Assembly: GCF_016863275.1 (NCBI RefSeq)
Contig: NZ_BOOO01000048.1
Coordinates: 33,034 to 97,033, forward strand
Length of the DNA: 64,000 nucleotides
Source of the DNA: Planotetraspora mira
GTDB lineage: Bacteria > Actinomycetota > Actinomycetes > Streptosporangiales > Streptosporangiaceae
Direction: 5' to 3'
The position numbers and the translations under genes are program-made. The notes beneath the pieces are model-generated. The model searched no databases and had not been told where the DNA came from. It worked only from the letters and a program-made list of their open reading frames with translations. The stretch's first letter is position 1; each line of letters begins with the position of its first letter. Below are positions 41,279-49,753 of this stretch, in pieces.

Positions 41279-43093
41279 ATGATGCGCGGCGTGAACCACA
41301 CGGGCCATCGTCGGGCCCGGCTGATCGCGCGGCTGGCGGTGGTCGCGATCCTCGTGGCGTGCGGTCTGGTCGCGGATCTCGTCTCCACCGCGGTCACGCG
41401 TCCGGCGTACGCGCATGCCTACCTGACAAAGAGCTCGCCGGTCGACGGCCAGGTGCTGCACTCGCCTCCGGCCGACGTCAGGCTCACCTTCAATGAGGCG
41501 GTGAGCTTCAACCAGCGGTCGTTCCAGCTGCTCGACGTGACCGGGAAGAAGCTGGCGATCGGTGCTCCCGGTTACGTGGATGGGAAGGCCAACACGGCGC
41601 GGGTGAGCCTTCCGGCGAGTTTGGTGGAGGGAACCTACGTCCTGGCCTGGCGGATCACCTCCGCGGACTCGCACGTGGTGTCGGGGGCGTTCAGCTTCAG
41701 CATCGGCCGCCCGAGCACGCTGGCCACCCCGGTGGAGGAGGATGTCAGCCCTGCCGTTCCCGTCGTCGACGCCGTCGGTCGCGCCCTTGCGTTTCTCGGT
41801 CTGGCCCTCGCCCTCGGTGGTGCACTGTTCGTCGCCGTGCTCTGGCCCGCCGGCCGCGACGACCGCCGCGGCCGGGGCATCGTGTGGTCCGGTTTCGCAG
41901 CCTTGACCGCGGGCACCGTGGTCGTCCTGCTCGTACAGGGGCCGTACGCCGCGGGCACGTCGCTGACCGAGGTGTTCGACCCTGAGCTGCTCAGCGCGAC
42001 GCTGTCCACGCGGTTGGGTCACGCGCTGTCGGTGCGGCTGTTGCTCGTGCTCGCTCTTGGTGTGGCCTTCTGGATCGCTGTACGCCCCTCCTCGTCCCCG
42101 GCTGACGTCCGGACGGACGGCGCCAGGACGTCTGGCGCTGGGACGGTCGGAGTCGGAGTAGCCGGCGTCGGGGCCGCCTGCGCCGTCCTCCTGCCGTTCA
42201 CCTGGACGCTGGCGGATCACGCACAGACTGGCGAGCAGACCTGGCTGGCCGTACCTGCGACCAGCCTGCACCTGCTCGCCATGGCTCTGTGGCTGGGCGG
42301 CCTGATCACGCTCGCGGCCTGCGTGCTCCCCCCAGGGAGGGGGCGGGAGCCCACCGGCGCCGTCTCCCTGGAACCCGCGCTCCCGAGGTTTTCCACGCTC
42401 GCGCAGATCTGCTTCGCGGTGATCGCGGTGACGGGCGTGTATCTGGCCTGGCGGCAGGTGGGAACGTGGGGCGCGCTCGGCGGGACCGGCTATGGGCAAC
42501 TGCTTCTCGGCAAGCTCGCCGCCGTCCTCGCCGTGGTGGGTCTCGCCGCAGGAGCGCGGCGGTTCGTGCGGCGGCGCGGTCGCGACTCCCTCGGCCTCGA
42601 TGCCGCGCCTTACACCGCGGTGCGCCGGCTGCGCCGCTCGGTCGCGGGTGAGGTCGTGCTCGGGGTCGCCGTCGTGTCGATCACGGCCGTGCTGGTCAAC
42701 ACCGCCCCGGCCCGCACCAGCTACGCGCCGCCGGTGCATACCACGGTCCCTCTTCCCGCCGCCGTCGCGGACGCGGTCGGCCCAGCCGCCGGGCTAGGGG
42801 GCGGCTCGGTCGAGGTGAAGATCGAGCCCGCGAAGCTGGGAAGCAACGTGGCCGACATCTACATCACCGGGCGGAACGGCTCGCTGGTCGCGGTGCCCGA
42901 GGTCTCGGGTGCGCTCGAGTCGCGCGACCGCAGCGTCCCGGCGCTGCCCGTAAAAGTCTCCGCGGCCGAACCCGGCCACTATGTGGCGAACTCGATGTCC
43001 ATCCCGTACCCGGGGGAGTGGGTCCTGCGGCTGGACATCCGAGTCTCCGACTTCGACGAGACACCCGTGCGTGTCCCGTTCACGACACACTGA
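41279..43093 (+). CDS. CopC-CopD fusion, copper resistance/uptake membrane protein
   Basis: 604 residues. After a signal peptide, the mature N-terminus starts near His46 (AHAYLTKSSPVDGQVL), the copper-binding His of CopC; the motif WRITSADSHVVSGAFSFSIG completes the CopC site. Then about eight membrane helices form CopD (VDAVGRALAFLGLALALGGA, LHLLAMALWLGGLITLAAC, IAVTGVYLAWRQVGTWGALG). A C-terminal extracellular domain ends YPGEWVLRLDIRVSDFDETP. It binds copper outside the cell and may move it through the membrane. It is probably the first gene of a CopCD-lipoprotein-YcnI unit. Confidence 0.9.
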   Translation: MMRGVNHTGHRRARLIARLAVVAILVACGLVADLVSTAVTRPAYAHAYLTKSSPVDGQVLHSPPADVRLTFNEAVSFNQRSFQLLDVTGKKLAIGAPGYVDGKANTARVSLPASLVEGTYVLAWRITSADSHVVSGAFSFSIGRPSTLATPVEEDVSPAVPVVDAVGRALAFLGLALALGGALFVAVLWPAGRDDRRGRGIVWSGFAALTAGTVVVLLVQGPYAAGTSLTEVFDPELLSATLSTRLGHALSVRLLLVLALGVAFWIAVRPSSSPADVRTDGARTSGAGTVGVGVAGVGAACAVLLPFTWTLADHAQTGEQTWLAVPATSLHLLAMALWLGGLITLAACVLPPGRGREPTGAVSLEPALPRFSTLAQICFAVIAVTGVYLAWRQVGTWGALGGTGYGQLLLGKLAAVLAVVGLAAGARRFVRRRGRDSLGLDAAPYTAVRRLRRSVAGEVVLGVAVVSITAVLVNTAPARTSYAPPVHTTVPLPAAVADAVGPAAGLGGGSVEVKIEPAKLGSNVADIYITGRNGSLVAVPEVSGALESRDRSVPALPVKVSAAEPGHYVANSMSIPYPGEWVLRLDIRVSDFDETPVRVPFTTH

Positions 43094-43109
43094 AAGGCTG
43101 GTAACACAC

Positions 43110-43862
43110 ATGCGAGGCGCTGACAGGAAGGCGTCCCGGCTCCGAGCGACCATGACCGCTGCCGGCGTGATCGCCCTCTGCGTCCTGGCGGGCTGCTCCA
43201 ACGGGGCTCCGCAGCCGCTGACCAAGCCGCCCTACACCGTGAACTCCATCCGGTCCGGCCTCGTCAGCCCCAGCGACCTGGGAAAGGGCGCCACCGAGTT
43301 CGAGGACACCGACCACGCCTCGCACGTCATCTACACACCCCCGAACAGCATCCCGACCTGTCCGTACGTCCAGCGCTCGGAGGACGCCCAGGTCGACGTG
43401 CAGCCGGCGATCGAGCCGGTGGGCGGGAATCCGACCGGGCGGTTCATCGTCGGCCCGCAGCGCGTGGGGCCGTCGTCACTTCCGGTCGTCACCCAGGGCG
43501 CAGTGGTCTTCCAGAGCCCCTCGCTCGCCGACGGCACGATGGACACCGTCGTGGCCGAGTCCGCCAAGTGTCCGGAGGCGTTCAGCGTGCTCGGCGGACC
43601 GCCGTCCGTCGTGGGCGCTTACAAGGTCGGCAGCCGGCCGATCGAGATGGATGGGTGGAAGGGGTTCGCCCAGCATCTCGTGCACACCTCGCCCCCAGAG
43701 ATGAACGCGGACACCTACGACGATCTGGTCACCGTCGTGGTGCACAAGGCCAACGCCATCGTTTACGTCGGCTACGCGCAGATCAAGGCGGTAGGCCAGC
43801 GTGCTGACACCGACGAGAAGGTCAAGGCGTTGATGACGACGACGCTGGCCCGCCTCGGTTAG
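43110..43862 (+). CDS. Lipoprotein of unknown function in the copper module
   Basis: 250 residues from ATG 43110. The lipobox is CVLAGC with Cys29 lipidated. The rest is a soluble domain with several Cys and a C-terminal part (VTVVVHKANAIVYVGYAQIK) like the sensor-type domains of PknH-family proteins. It lies 16 bases after CopCD and before YcnI, so a role in copper handling at the membrane is likely but unproven. Confidence 0.72.
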   Translation: MRGADRKASRLRATMTAAGVIALCVLAGCSNGAPQPLTKPPYTVNSIRSGLVSPSDLGKGATEFEDTDHASHVIYTPPNSIPTCPYVQRSEDAQVDVQPAIEPVGGNPTGRFIVGPQRVGPSSLPVVTQGAVVFQSPSLADGTMDTVVAESAKCPEAFSVLGGPPSVVGAYKVGSRPIEMDGWKGFAQHLVHTSPPEMNADTYDDLVTVVVHKANAIVYVGYAQIKAVGQRADTDEKVKALMTTTLARLG

Positions 43863-43863
43863 C

Positions 43864-43880
43864 GATCTTCCATGAAGATC
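43864..43880 (+). terminator. Short 7-bp hairpin after the lipoprotein gene
   Basis: GATCTTC (43864-43870), loop CAT, GAAGATC (43874-43880), directly after the lipoprotein stop. A weak terminator or mRNA-end structure. Confidence 0.35.
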
Positions 43881-44106
43881 ACCTATTGATGGTCGAAGAA
43901 CAGTGAGAGCCGTACCTACTGGAGGAGCGTTGAGCGCTAGAGCCCCCCTGACGGGCACTATCACCGTACCCGTCACGGCGCCCGCGCTGCGGATGGGAAG
44001 CCTGGGTCCGGCACACGCCGGCACGCCCGGTCCGGTCAGCTCTGGCACGGTCGGGGCCGCCGAGGCGACCAGCGCCCGATCGTCTGGAATGACCCGGAGA
44101 GTGCGC

Positions 44107-44826
44107 ATGCAGCGCCGCGCCGTACGTGGCCTTGTAACCGCGGGTGTGGCGGCCTGCCTGGTCGGCGTCATGCAGGCGGTGGCGTTCGCACACGTGACGG
44201 TGAGCCCGGAGACGGCCACCCAGGGCGGCTACGCCGCCTTGACGTTCCGCGTCCCCAACGAACGCGACGACGCGAGCACCACCGAGATCGAGGTTCAGCT
44301 CCCGACCGACTCCCCGCTGGCTTCGGTCTCGGTGAAGCCACATCCCGGCTGGTCGTACGAGATCACGAAGACCAAGCTGGCCACGCCGATCGAGGTGCAC
44401 GGCGCCCAGATCAGCGAGGTCATCGGAAAGATCACCTGGACCGCGGCGGATTCGAAGTCAGCGATCAAGCCTGGTGAGTACGACGAGTTCTCCGTGAGCG
44501 CCGGACCGCTGCCCGAGACCGACCGTCTGGTGTTCAAGACGCTCCAGCACTACAGCGATGGCGAGGTGGTGCGCTGGATCCAGGAGCCGGCCTCCGGCGC
44601 CGACGAGCCGGAGCGGCCCGCGCCAATGCTCCGGCTCGTGCCCAAGGGGGACACGGCGTCATCCCCGTCGACGGGCACCGCCCGGGCGGCTCTGGCCGCG
44701 GGTAGCACGTCTGAGACCGGGTCGGGCGCGGGAGTTCCGTGGGCGATCGGGCTGTCCGCGGCCTCGCTGGTGATCTCCCTCGCGTGCGCAGCGACGATGG
44801 CCGTGCGGTCGCGCCGGACGCGATAG
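44107..44826 (+). CDS. YcnI-family (DUF1775) copper-associated membrane protein
   Basis: 239 residues from ATG 44107 (GGAGA upstream). A signal peptide ends AVAFA, leaving His29 as the mature N-terminus (HVTVSPETATQGGYAALTF); in YcnI this His coordinates copper. The DUF1775 domain is followed by a linker and one C-terminal helix (PWAIGLSAASLVISLACAAT). A TTG start at 43930 with a better ribosome site (GGAGGAG) would add 59 residues before the signal peptide and is unlikely. YcnI commonly sits with CopC/CopD genes, supporting a copper chaperone role. Confidence 0.87.
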   Translation: MQRRAVRGLVTAGVAACLVGVMQAVAFAHVTVSPETATQGGYAALTFRVPNERDDASTTEIEVQLPTDSPLASVSVKPHPGWSYEITKTKLATPIEVHGAQISEVIGKITWTAADSKSAIKPGEYDEFSVSAGPLPETDRLVFKTLQHYSDGEVVRWIQEPASGADEPERPAPMLRLVPKGDTASSPSTGTARAALAAGSTSETGSGAGVPWAIGLSAASLVISLACAATMAVRSRRTR

Positions 44827-44977
44827 CGCCTGCTCCTGCGGGAGCCGCACACGCCAGATCATCGCCTGCGCCCATGGCGGGTTCTTGGCAGCTGGTAGGT
44901 CCGGGGTCTGGCCGAACGCCGAACCGCCATGTGCGTGGGCTTGGAGGAGCGAGGCGGGGAGAGGAGTGGGCCCGCAT

Positions 44978-45577
44978 TCAACTGCCGAGAGCACGCTTTT
45001 GTGGATGGATCGTCTCGCCGCGGGCGAGCATTTCGACGAACTGGGTGATGCGGCGGGCTCGGGTCTCGGCGCGTTTGGCGTTTGCGACTCGATAGAGGAC
45101 GGCGTAGCGGTTCTGGGACGTGAGGATGTCGAACATCGCTTGCGCCCTGGGTTCTGCGGCCAACGCGGCGGCCAGATCGGACGGCATCTCGATGCCCGCT
45201 TGTCCCGCGTAGGCCGCGTCCCAGCGACCGTCGGCCTTGGCCCGCTCGACCTCGGTCATTCCGTCCGGGTGCATCCGGCCCTCGCTGATCAGACGGGTGA
45301 CGATGCCAACGTTCCGCGCTGACCAGGGACTTTGTGTCCCACGGGGGGTGAAGCGCCGGCAGAAGGTGATCTCATTCCGCCGTCGTAGCTGGCCATCGAT
45401 CCAGCCATGGCACAGGGCCTCATCGAGCGCCTGGTCGTAGGTGAGGCTGGTGGGTTCGGTCGTGTTCTGCTTGGCGAGGACCAGCCACACTCCTGCAGAG
45501 CTGTCGTGGTGCTCGCTGAGCCACTCCCGCCAGGCGCGGGCATCGGTAACGGTCAGTTCCAGTAGTTCGTCGCTCAT
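44978..45577 (-). CDS. YdeI/OmpD-associated family protein
   Basis: 199 residues from MSDELLELTVTD (ATG 45577; ATG 45583 is the alternative). The family pattern is clear: VTDARAWREWLSEHHDSSAG, ALDEALCHGWIDGQL, FTPRGTQSPWSARNV and a C-terminal helical tail. YdeI-like proteins have been linked to bacteriocin or peptide protection and stress, but the activity is not known. Convergent with YcnI. Confidence 0.83.
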   Translation of the reverse strand: MSDELLELTVTDARAWREWLSEHHDSSAGVWLVLAKQNTTEPTSLTYDQALDEALCHGWIDGQLRRRNEITFCRRFTPRGTQSPWSARNVGIVTRLISEGRMHPDGMTEVERAKADGRWDAAYAGQAGIEMPSDLAAALAAEPRAQAMFDILTSQNRYAVLYRVANAKRAETRARRITQFVEMLARGETIHPQKRALGS

Positions 45578-45753
45578 CGTCATGTGCCCCTGATGATCAT
45601 CAAAGGGATGGTTGTCGGCGGTCACCCGAAGGTGGGAGCCCAGGACGGGGGCCTGCCGGAAGTGGCGCTGGATCGGTCAGCGGTGGAGCCGGCCGATCAC
45701 GTCCTTCGCCACGTCGCCACCGCGGCCTCTGGACGGAGGACGCCCGCCCGCCT

Positions 45754-46206
45754 TCACCAGGCCTTGCCGGCCTGCTCCCGGATCGTGTGGTTGATCCGGT
45801 TGAAGAAGTTGGTGATTGCGATGTTCAGGATGATCGCGGACATCTGGTTCTCGTCGAAGTGGGTGGCAGCAGCGTCCCAGATCTCGTCGGTCACGCCCGG
45901 CGCGCCGTCCTGGATCCGGGTGGCGGCCTCGGTCAGGGCGAGCGCCGCCCGCTCCTCCTCGGTGAAGAACGGGGTCTCGCGCCAGGTGACCACGTTGTGC
46001 AGCCGCTCATCGGTCTCTCCATGCTTCTTCGCCGACTGGACGCCGGCGAACACACACGGGCTGCAGCCGTTGATCTGGCTGGCCCGCAGATGGACCAGCT
46101 CGAGCACGAGCGGGTCGACGCCACCGGCGTGAATCGCCTTGTGGAGATGCTGGATCGCTGTGATCACGTCGGGATTCGCCACGCTCTTCATGCGTGCTTC
46201 CATGGG
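45754..46206 (-). CDS. Carboxymuconolactone decarboxylase family protein (AhpD-like)
   Basis: 150 residues from MEARMKSVANPDV (GAGGGGCAGGA upstream). The AhpD-like redox motif is INGCSPCVFAGVQSAKKHGE, with a CxxC pair and the following His. Helical all through. Such proteins act as peroxidase partners or decarboxylases. A WYL regulator is divergent and probably controls it. A 21-codon frame (46250-46315) lies between them and is not supported as a gene. Confidence 0.85.
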   Translation of the reverse strand, partial: PMEARMKSVANPDVITAIQHLHKAIHAGGVDPLVLELVHLRASQINGCSPCVFAGVQSAKKHGETDERLHNVVTWRETPFFTEEERAALALTEAATRIQDGAPGVTDEIWDAAATHFDENQMSAIILNIAITNFFNRINHTIREQAGKAW

Positions 46207-46378
46207 TCCTGCCCCTCGTCGGTTACGTGCGCCCACCCGGGCCCGTCATCTAACGGACCTTGGCGGAGGTCATCGTCGTCGTAATGGACTTTTCGGCCGA
46301 GGAGTTCTCGGTCATGCCGGCGACGTTACGGTATGACCCGGTCAGAAACGGTCCTGGTTATCGAGCAGACTGTCAGCC

Positions 46379-47329
46379 GTGGTCAACACCTCGGCGCGGC
46401 TGCTGCAGCTGCTTTCTTTGCTGTCAACGCGGCAGTCCTGGACGTGCGCTGATCTTTCCGCCCAGCTGGAGATCACCGAACGGACGGTTCGCCGGGACAT
46501 CGCCCGGCTACGTGAACTCGGCTACGGCATCGAATCGGAGATGGGCCCATGGGGCGGCTACCACCTCGGGCCCGGAACCAGCATTCCGCCACTGATCCTT
46601 GACGAGGAGGAGGCCCTCGCGGTCGCTGTCGGGCTGCGCACCGCCGCCTTCAGCGGAGTCTCCGGCAGCGACCAGGCAGCCCTGTCGGCGCTGCTGAAAC
46701 TACGCCAGGTGCTGCCTGCCAGGATCGCCGACCGGCTCGGCGAGCTGGACGCCGCGTTCACCCACACCGCACGACCCGATGACAGCCAGATCTCTCCCGC
46801 GCTGCTGCTCGACCTGGCCACCGCGTGCCGGCGAGGCGAACGCACCCAGTTGACCTACCGCGACCGGGCCGAAACGACGTCCACCCGCCGAGTGGACCCC
46901 TACCGGCTCATCTACACCGGCCGCCGCTGGTATCTCCTCGCCTACGACCTGACGCGGCAGGACTGGCGCACCTTCCGTACCGATCGCATCATCGATGCCA
47001 CAGCCACCGGGCAGGCCACTGCCCTGCCCGACCCGCCAGATCCAGCACAGATGGTCAGCACGGGCATCGCGCTGAGGCCCCACCCGGTGCGGGTGACCAT
47101 TCGCCTGGCCGTACCGGCCGATGAGGCCCGCAGGCTGGTACCACTAACGGTCGGCGTCCACCACCCGGACGGCGATGACGCCACGATCATCGACATCGGC
47201 GGGCCAGACGCCGACGGCCTGGCCCGCTACCTGCTCAGCCTCGGCCGACCACTCCAGATACTGCACCCAGAAGAGGTCCGCCAGGCATTCCTCACCCGCA
47301 CACAACAACTCCTCAAGGACAATCAGTGA
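46379..47329 (+). CDS. HTH/WYL-domain transcriptional regulator
   Basis: 316 residues with GTG start. HTH: LSAQLEITERTVRRDIARLR; WYL: RVDPYRLIYTGRRWYLLAYD and WRTFRTDRI. It is closely similar in layout to the WYL protein at 7470-8480. It diverges from the AhpD-like gene. Downstream lies an array of strong hairpins. Confidence 0.87.
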   Translation: MVNTSARLLQLLSLLSTRQSWTCADLSAQLEITERTVRRDIARLRELGYGIESEMGPWGGYHLGPGTSIPPLILDEEEALAVAVGLRTAAFSGVSGSDQAALSALLKLRQVLPARIADRLGELDAAFTHTARPDDSQISPALLLDLATACRRGERTQLTYRDRAETTSTRRVDPYRLIYTGRRWYLLAYDLTRQDWRTFRTDRIIDATATGQATALPDPPDPAQMVSTGIALRPHPVRVTIRLAVPADEARRLVPLTVGVHHPDGDDATIIDIGGPDADGLARYLLSLGRPLQILHPEEVRQAFLTRTQQLLKDNQ

Positions 47330-47347
47330 CACAAGCACCCGCCGATA

Positions 47348-47507
47348 GCTGAGTTCTGGTACCAAGCTCAGCGACCGGTGGTACCACCCAGATGAGGCGG
47401 ATTCATGTTCAGCGAGTGCTGGTACCAGCCGATCGAGGCTGCCTGGTCGTTGATCGGCTGGGCGTTCTCCCACCGGGCGTGATCTCCACCTCAGGTGGAG
47501 ATCACGC
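47348..47507. repeat. Array of palindromes/hairpins with three TGGTACCA cores
   Basis: Within 160 bases: GCTGAG...CTCAGC (47348-47353, 47367-47372) around TGGTACCA (47357-47364); the perfect palindrome GGTGGTACCACC (47377-47388); the perfect palindrome GCTGGTACCAGC (47418-47429); CCAGCCGATC (47425-47434) pairing with GATCGGCTGG (47452-47461); and the 14-bp stem GCGTGATCTCCACC/GGTGGAGATCACGC (47477-47507). No coding sequence is visible in it. It may be a MITE-like element, a structured RNA or a multi-site operator. It lies at the point where a flavoprotein gene has been truncated. Confidence 0.5.
47477..47507 (+). terminator. 14-bp stem, 3-base loop hairpin, probable terminator of the WYL gene
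   Basis: A perfect stem over the loop TCA, followed by TGTTTC on the plus strand. It is the strongest hairpin of the array. Confidence 0.5.
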
Positions 47508-47686
47508 TGTTTCATGCCGCGGGCTGAGGACACCCGGATGGGGCACCGATAGCGTCTCCCGACATCCACCGGCGAACTCGCGCTCGACGATGGCGGCGCT
47601 CAGCCTGCCCTGCACCACCCAGGCGGCGACGTTTACGCCAACCCGGCCGGCCCGATGGCGACGACGTCGTAAGTGGTGCTGCCCAT
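47502..47686 (-). pseudogene. Frameshifted N-terminal remnant of an FAD/NAD(P) disulfide oxidoreductase
   Basis: The frame opens with MGSTTYDVVAIGPAGLA and stops; the next frame continues with VGVNVAAWVVQGRLSAAIVE and REFAGGCRE, ending inside the hairpin at 47502. This matches the N-terminal FAD-binding part of mercuric-reductase/lipoamide-dehydrogenase-like proteins (DVVVIGAGPxGxNVA...VE.E..GGEC). At least one indel and loss of the rest of the gene are evident. It begins one base after the stop codon of the DUF308 gene. Confidence 0.6.
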
Positions 47687-47687
47687 G

Positions 47688-48248
47688 TCAGTTTCCCTTC
47701 GCGGCGCGGCCGAGACGGAAGGCCGAGATGAGGAAGAAGATGCCGCCGGGGATGGCGTAGCCGGCCGCGTTGGTCAGCGTCGGGTTGTCCGCGGTGGCAC
47801 CAACGATGAACGACGCACCGGCGAGTACGGAGATGCCGCCGCTGATGATCATCGGCCACTGGCCGCCCATCTTGCGGCGAGTGACACCCACAATGAGCTG
47901 GACCAGGCCGGCCACGACCGCCCAAACGCCCCACACGCGCAGCACCGCCGGGATACCGGACGCGCAGGCGATGGCCACGCCGATGGCGGTGATCAGGCTG
48001 ACCGCGATGTTCACGTACAGCAGGGCAGGTGATCCGGTGGTACGCGACGCGCGGACGTCGATGATGGCGGCGGCCACGTCGAACAGCGGGTAGAGCACGA
48101 GCAGAGTGACCGCGACCGGGCCCAGTTTCGAGGCGGTCGTGAACATCACAAGGGCCCAGACGATGGCGAACGCGAACCGGACGAAGTACAGCCGCCGCAG
48201 TGCGGACGCGGTCCCGGAAATACCGGGTGAAGCAGCGATAGCGGTCAT
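47688..48248 (-). CDS. DUF308-like (HdeD-type) membrane protein
   Basis: 186 residues from ATG 48248 with AAAGGATC upstream. Five or six hydrophobic helices are visible, among them FAFAIVWALVMFTTASKLGP, AAVIDVRAS-like turns, VNIAVSLITAIGVAIACASG, MIISGGISVLAGASFIVGAT and IPGGIFFLISAFRLG. Its function is unknown; family members are linked to acid stress. It lies between two pseudogenes and may be the survivor of an operon. Confidence 0.75.
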   Translation of the reverse strand: MTAIAASPGISGTASALRRLYFVRFAFAIVWALVMFTTASKLGPVAVTLLVLYPLFDVAAAIIDVRASRTTGSPALLYVNIAVSLITAIGVAIACASGIPAVLRVWGVWAVVAGLVQLIVGVTRRKMGGQWPMIISGGISVLAGASFIVGATADNPTLTNAAGYAIPGGIFFLISAFRLGRAAKGN

Positions 48249-48286
48249 GATGATCCTTTCGGTGGATGAGTGATGAGAAGAGCGGT

Positions 48287-48720
48287 TCAGCACGTCCCGT
48301 GGTCGGCCTTTCCGATCAGGTAGGCGACCAGGTCGGCGTGGCTGACCATGGCAGCGTGCGAGCAGTTCACCTCGTCGGTGTGAGCATTGGTCCGCATGGC
48401 CTGGTCCCTGCCTGCTGAGCAGGTAGCAGGACGAGATGGTGTGCCAGGCCGCCGCGCCAGCCGCAGCATTGCTGATCATCGCGACGCCGTAACGAGTGAC
48501 CGACCAGGATGGTCGGGCCGTGTTTGCTGTGGGGCACGTCCCTGACCGCGGCCGGGTCGATGGGTAGGCCAGGCAGCGGATTTGACGTGGCGATCACTGC
48601 GTAGCCGGCGCCCAACCGGGTGATCATGCCGGCCGAGCTGGACGAGTCCACCCAGCCACCGTGCACCAGGACGACGGTCGGCTTGGGCGCGGCCAGCCGG
48701 GCCGACTGCGGTGACCGTGG
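48287..48720 (-). pseudogene. Alpha/beta hydrolase pseudogene with frameshifts and internal deletion
   Basis: The N-terminal part is clear: KPTVVLVHGGWVDSSSS, then GPTILVGHS at the nucleophile elbow. There an extra T (GGTCACTCG-T-TACGG) shifts the frame; the correct continuation (YGVAMISNAAAG) is in the next frame. The core and cap region are then missing or scrambled. The C-terminal part reappears as TDEVNCSHAAMVSHADLVAY ending at 48287, containing the catalytic His region SHAAMVS. The neighbouring TetR gene is intact. Confidence 0.65.
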
Positions 48721-48792
48721 CCGTACCGATGAACAGCGGGGGCGGTGCGCACTTGAAGACGACGAGCCACTGGAATAACTCTCCCGCAAGAC

Positions 48793-48854
48793 AGAACGTT
48801 CTATCGCGGCACAGCATGGCAATTTACGACGCACGCTGTCAAGACCGAACGTTC
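48793..48854. promoter_or_regulatory. Two GAACGTTC palindromes upstream of TetR
   Basis: AGAACGTTCT at 48793-48802 and GAACGTTC at 48847-48854 (both followed by TA), 54 bases apart, in the promoter region between the hydrolase pseudogene and the TetR gene. They are the likely operators of that TetR. Confidence 0.55.
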
Positions 48855-48873
48855 TACCCACTAAGGTGGTGGC

Positions 48874-49446
48874 ATGCGCAGGCAATCCGAAGGCCGGCCA
48901 TCCGAAGCGCGATCCCGGCTGCTCAACACGGCTACCCGACTCTTCTACGCAGAGGGCATCCACGCCGTCGGCATCGATCGCATCGTCGCCGAAGCACAGG
49001 TGACGCGGGCCACCCTCTACCGGCACTTCCCCGGCAAGGAAGACCTCGTCCTCGCCTACCTGAACGAGGTCGACCGAGCCATGCGCAGCCAGGCGGACGA
49101 GGCCATGACCGTCGGACTGCCGGCCGCCGACACCATCCGGGCCCTCGGCGAGTCCATCGCCCAGGGCATCCAGTCCCCCGGCTTCCGGGGATGCGCCTTC
49201 CTCAACGCCGCTGCCGAATATCCCGACCCCGAGTCCCCGGCGCACAAGGCCGTGCTCGCCCACCGCCAATGGTTCCTGGAAACCGTCACGGAACTGCTGG
49301 CCAAGATCCGGGAGACAGCCGCTGAGCCCGCCGCCCGCCACTTCGTGATGATGCGCGACGGCGCCATGGCCGCCGGCTGCCTGTTCGACCCGGTACTGGT
49401 CTGCGAGACCTTCCTGCGCGGAGTCGACAGGCTCCTGCAGGAATAG
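48874..49446 (+). CDS. TetR/AcrR family transcriptional regulator
   Basis: 190 residues. HTH: LFYAEGIHAVGIDRIVAEAQ then VTRATLYRHFPGKEDLVLAY; C-terminal part with GFRGCAFLNAAAEYPDPESP, typical of the TetR group beside alpha/beta hydrolase or reductase genes. Its presumed target, the divergent hydrolase, is a pseudogene. Confidence 0.88.
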   Translation: MRRQSEGRPSEARSRLLNTATRLFYAEGIHAVGIDRIVAEAQVTRATLYRHFPGKEDLVLAYLNEVDRAMRSQADEAMTVGLPAADTIRALGESIAQGIQSPGFRGCAFLNAAAEYPDPESPAHKAVLAHRQWFLETVTELLAKIRETAAEPAARHFVMMRDGAMAAGCLFDPVLVCETFLRGVDRLLQE

Positions 49447-49753
49447 TGCTCGGCATGCCAGATGACCTCGCCCACCACGTCAGCCCCATGCCCGGCAGGG
49501 CAAAGCCCGCAGGCATCGCGGTGATTTCAACCAGACCCGTCGCGTCCGGCACGCTATCGATACGCAGGAAAACGAAGAAGGGCTGCCGACCGATGACACA
49601 GGTCCCGATCGGAAGAGCTTGACACGAGACAGCCCACGAGCCTGGGCCCTGCTTGCGACTTCGACCCCATCGTCCGGCCAGAAGTACTCGCTCACATACC
49701 GGTGGTCAATCGCGGGTACGGCGGTGACGCTCAGCGTGTAGTCCTTTTAGCCG
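49447..49753. other. 307-bp region without a recognised gene
   Basis: The minus strand has two short open pieces in different frames (DYTLSVTAVPAIDHRYVSEY, and later FFVFLRIDSVPDATGLVEIT) that look protein-like but match nothing I can name. Probably degraded coding sequence. Confidence 0.3.

Noticed and set aside
39719..42739. A 1006-codon open frame on the minus strand
   Set aside because: It lies antisense to the LVIVD and CopCD genes, which have clear domains, signal peptides and ribosome sites. Long antisense frames are expected at this G+C content.
43930..44106. TTG start with GGAGGAG for a longer YcnI protein
   Set aside because: It would put 59 residues before a complete signal peptide, which is not seen in the family.
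46250..46315. 21-codon frame upstream of the AhpD-like gene
   Set aside because: No ribosome site or similarity; too short to support as a gene.
47348..47507. CRISPR-like repeat array
   Set aside because: The palindromes differ in sequence and spacing and there are no equal-length spacers or cas genes.
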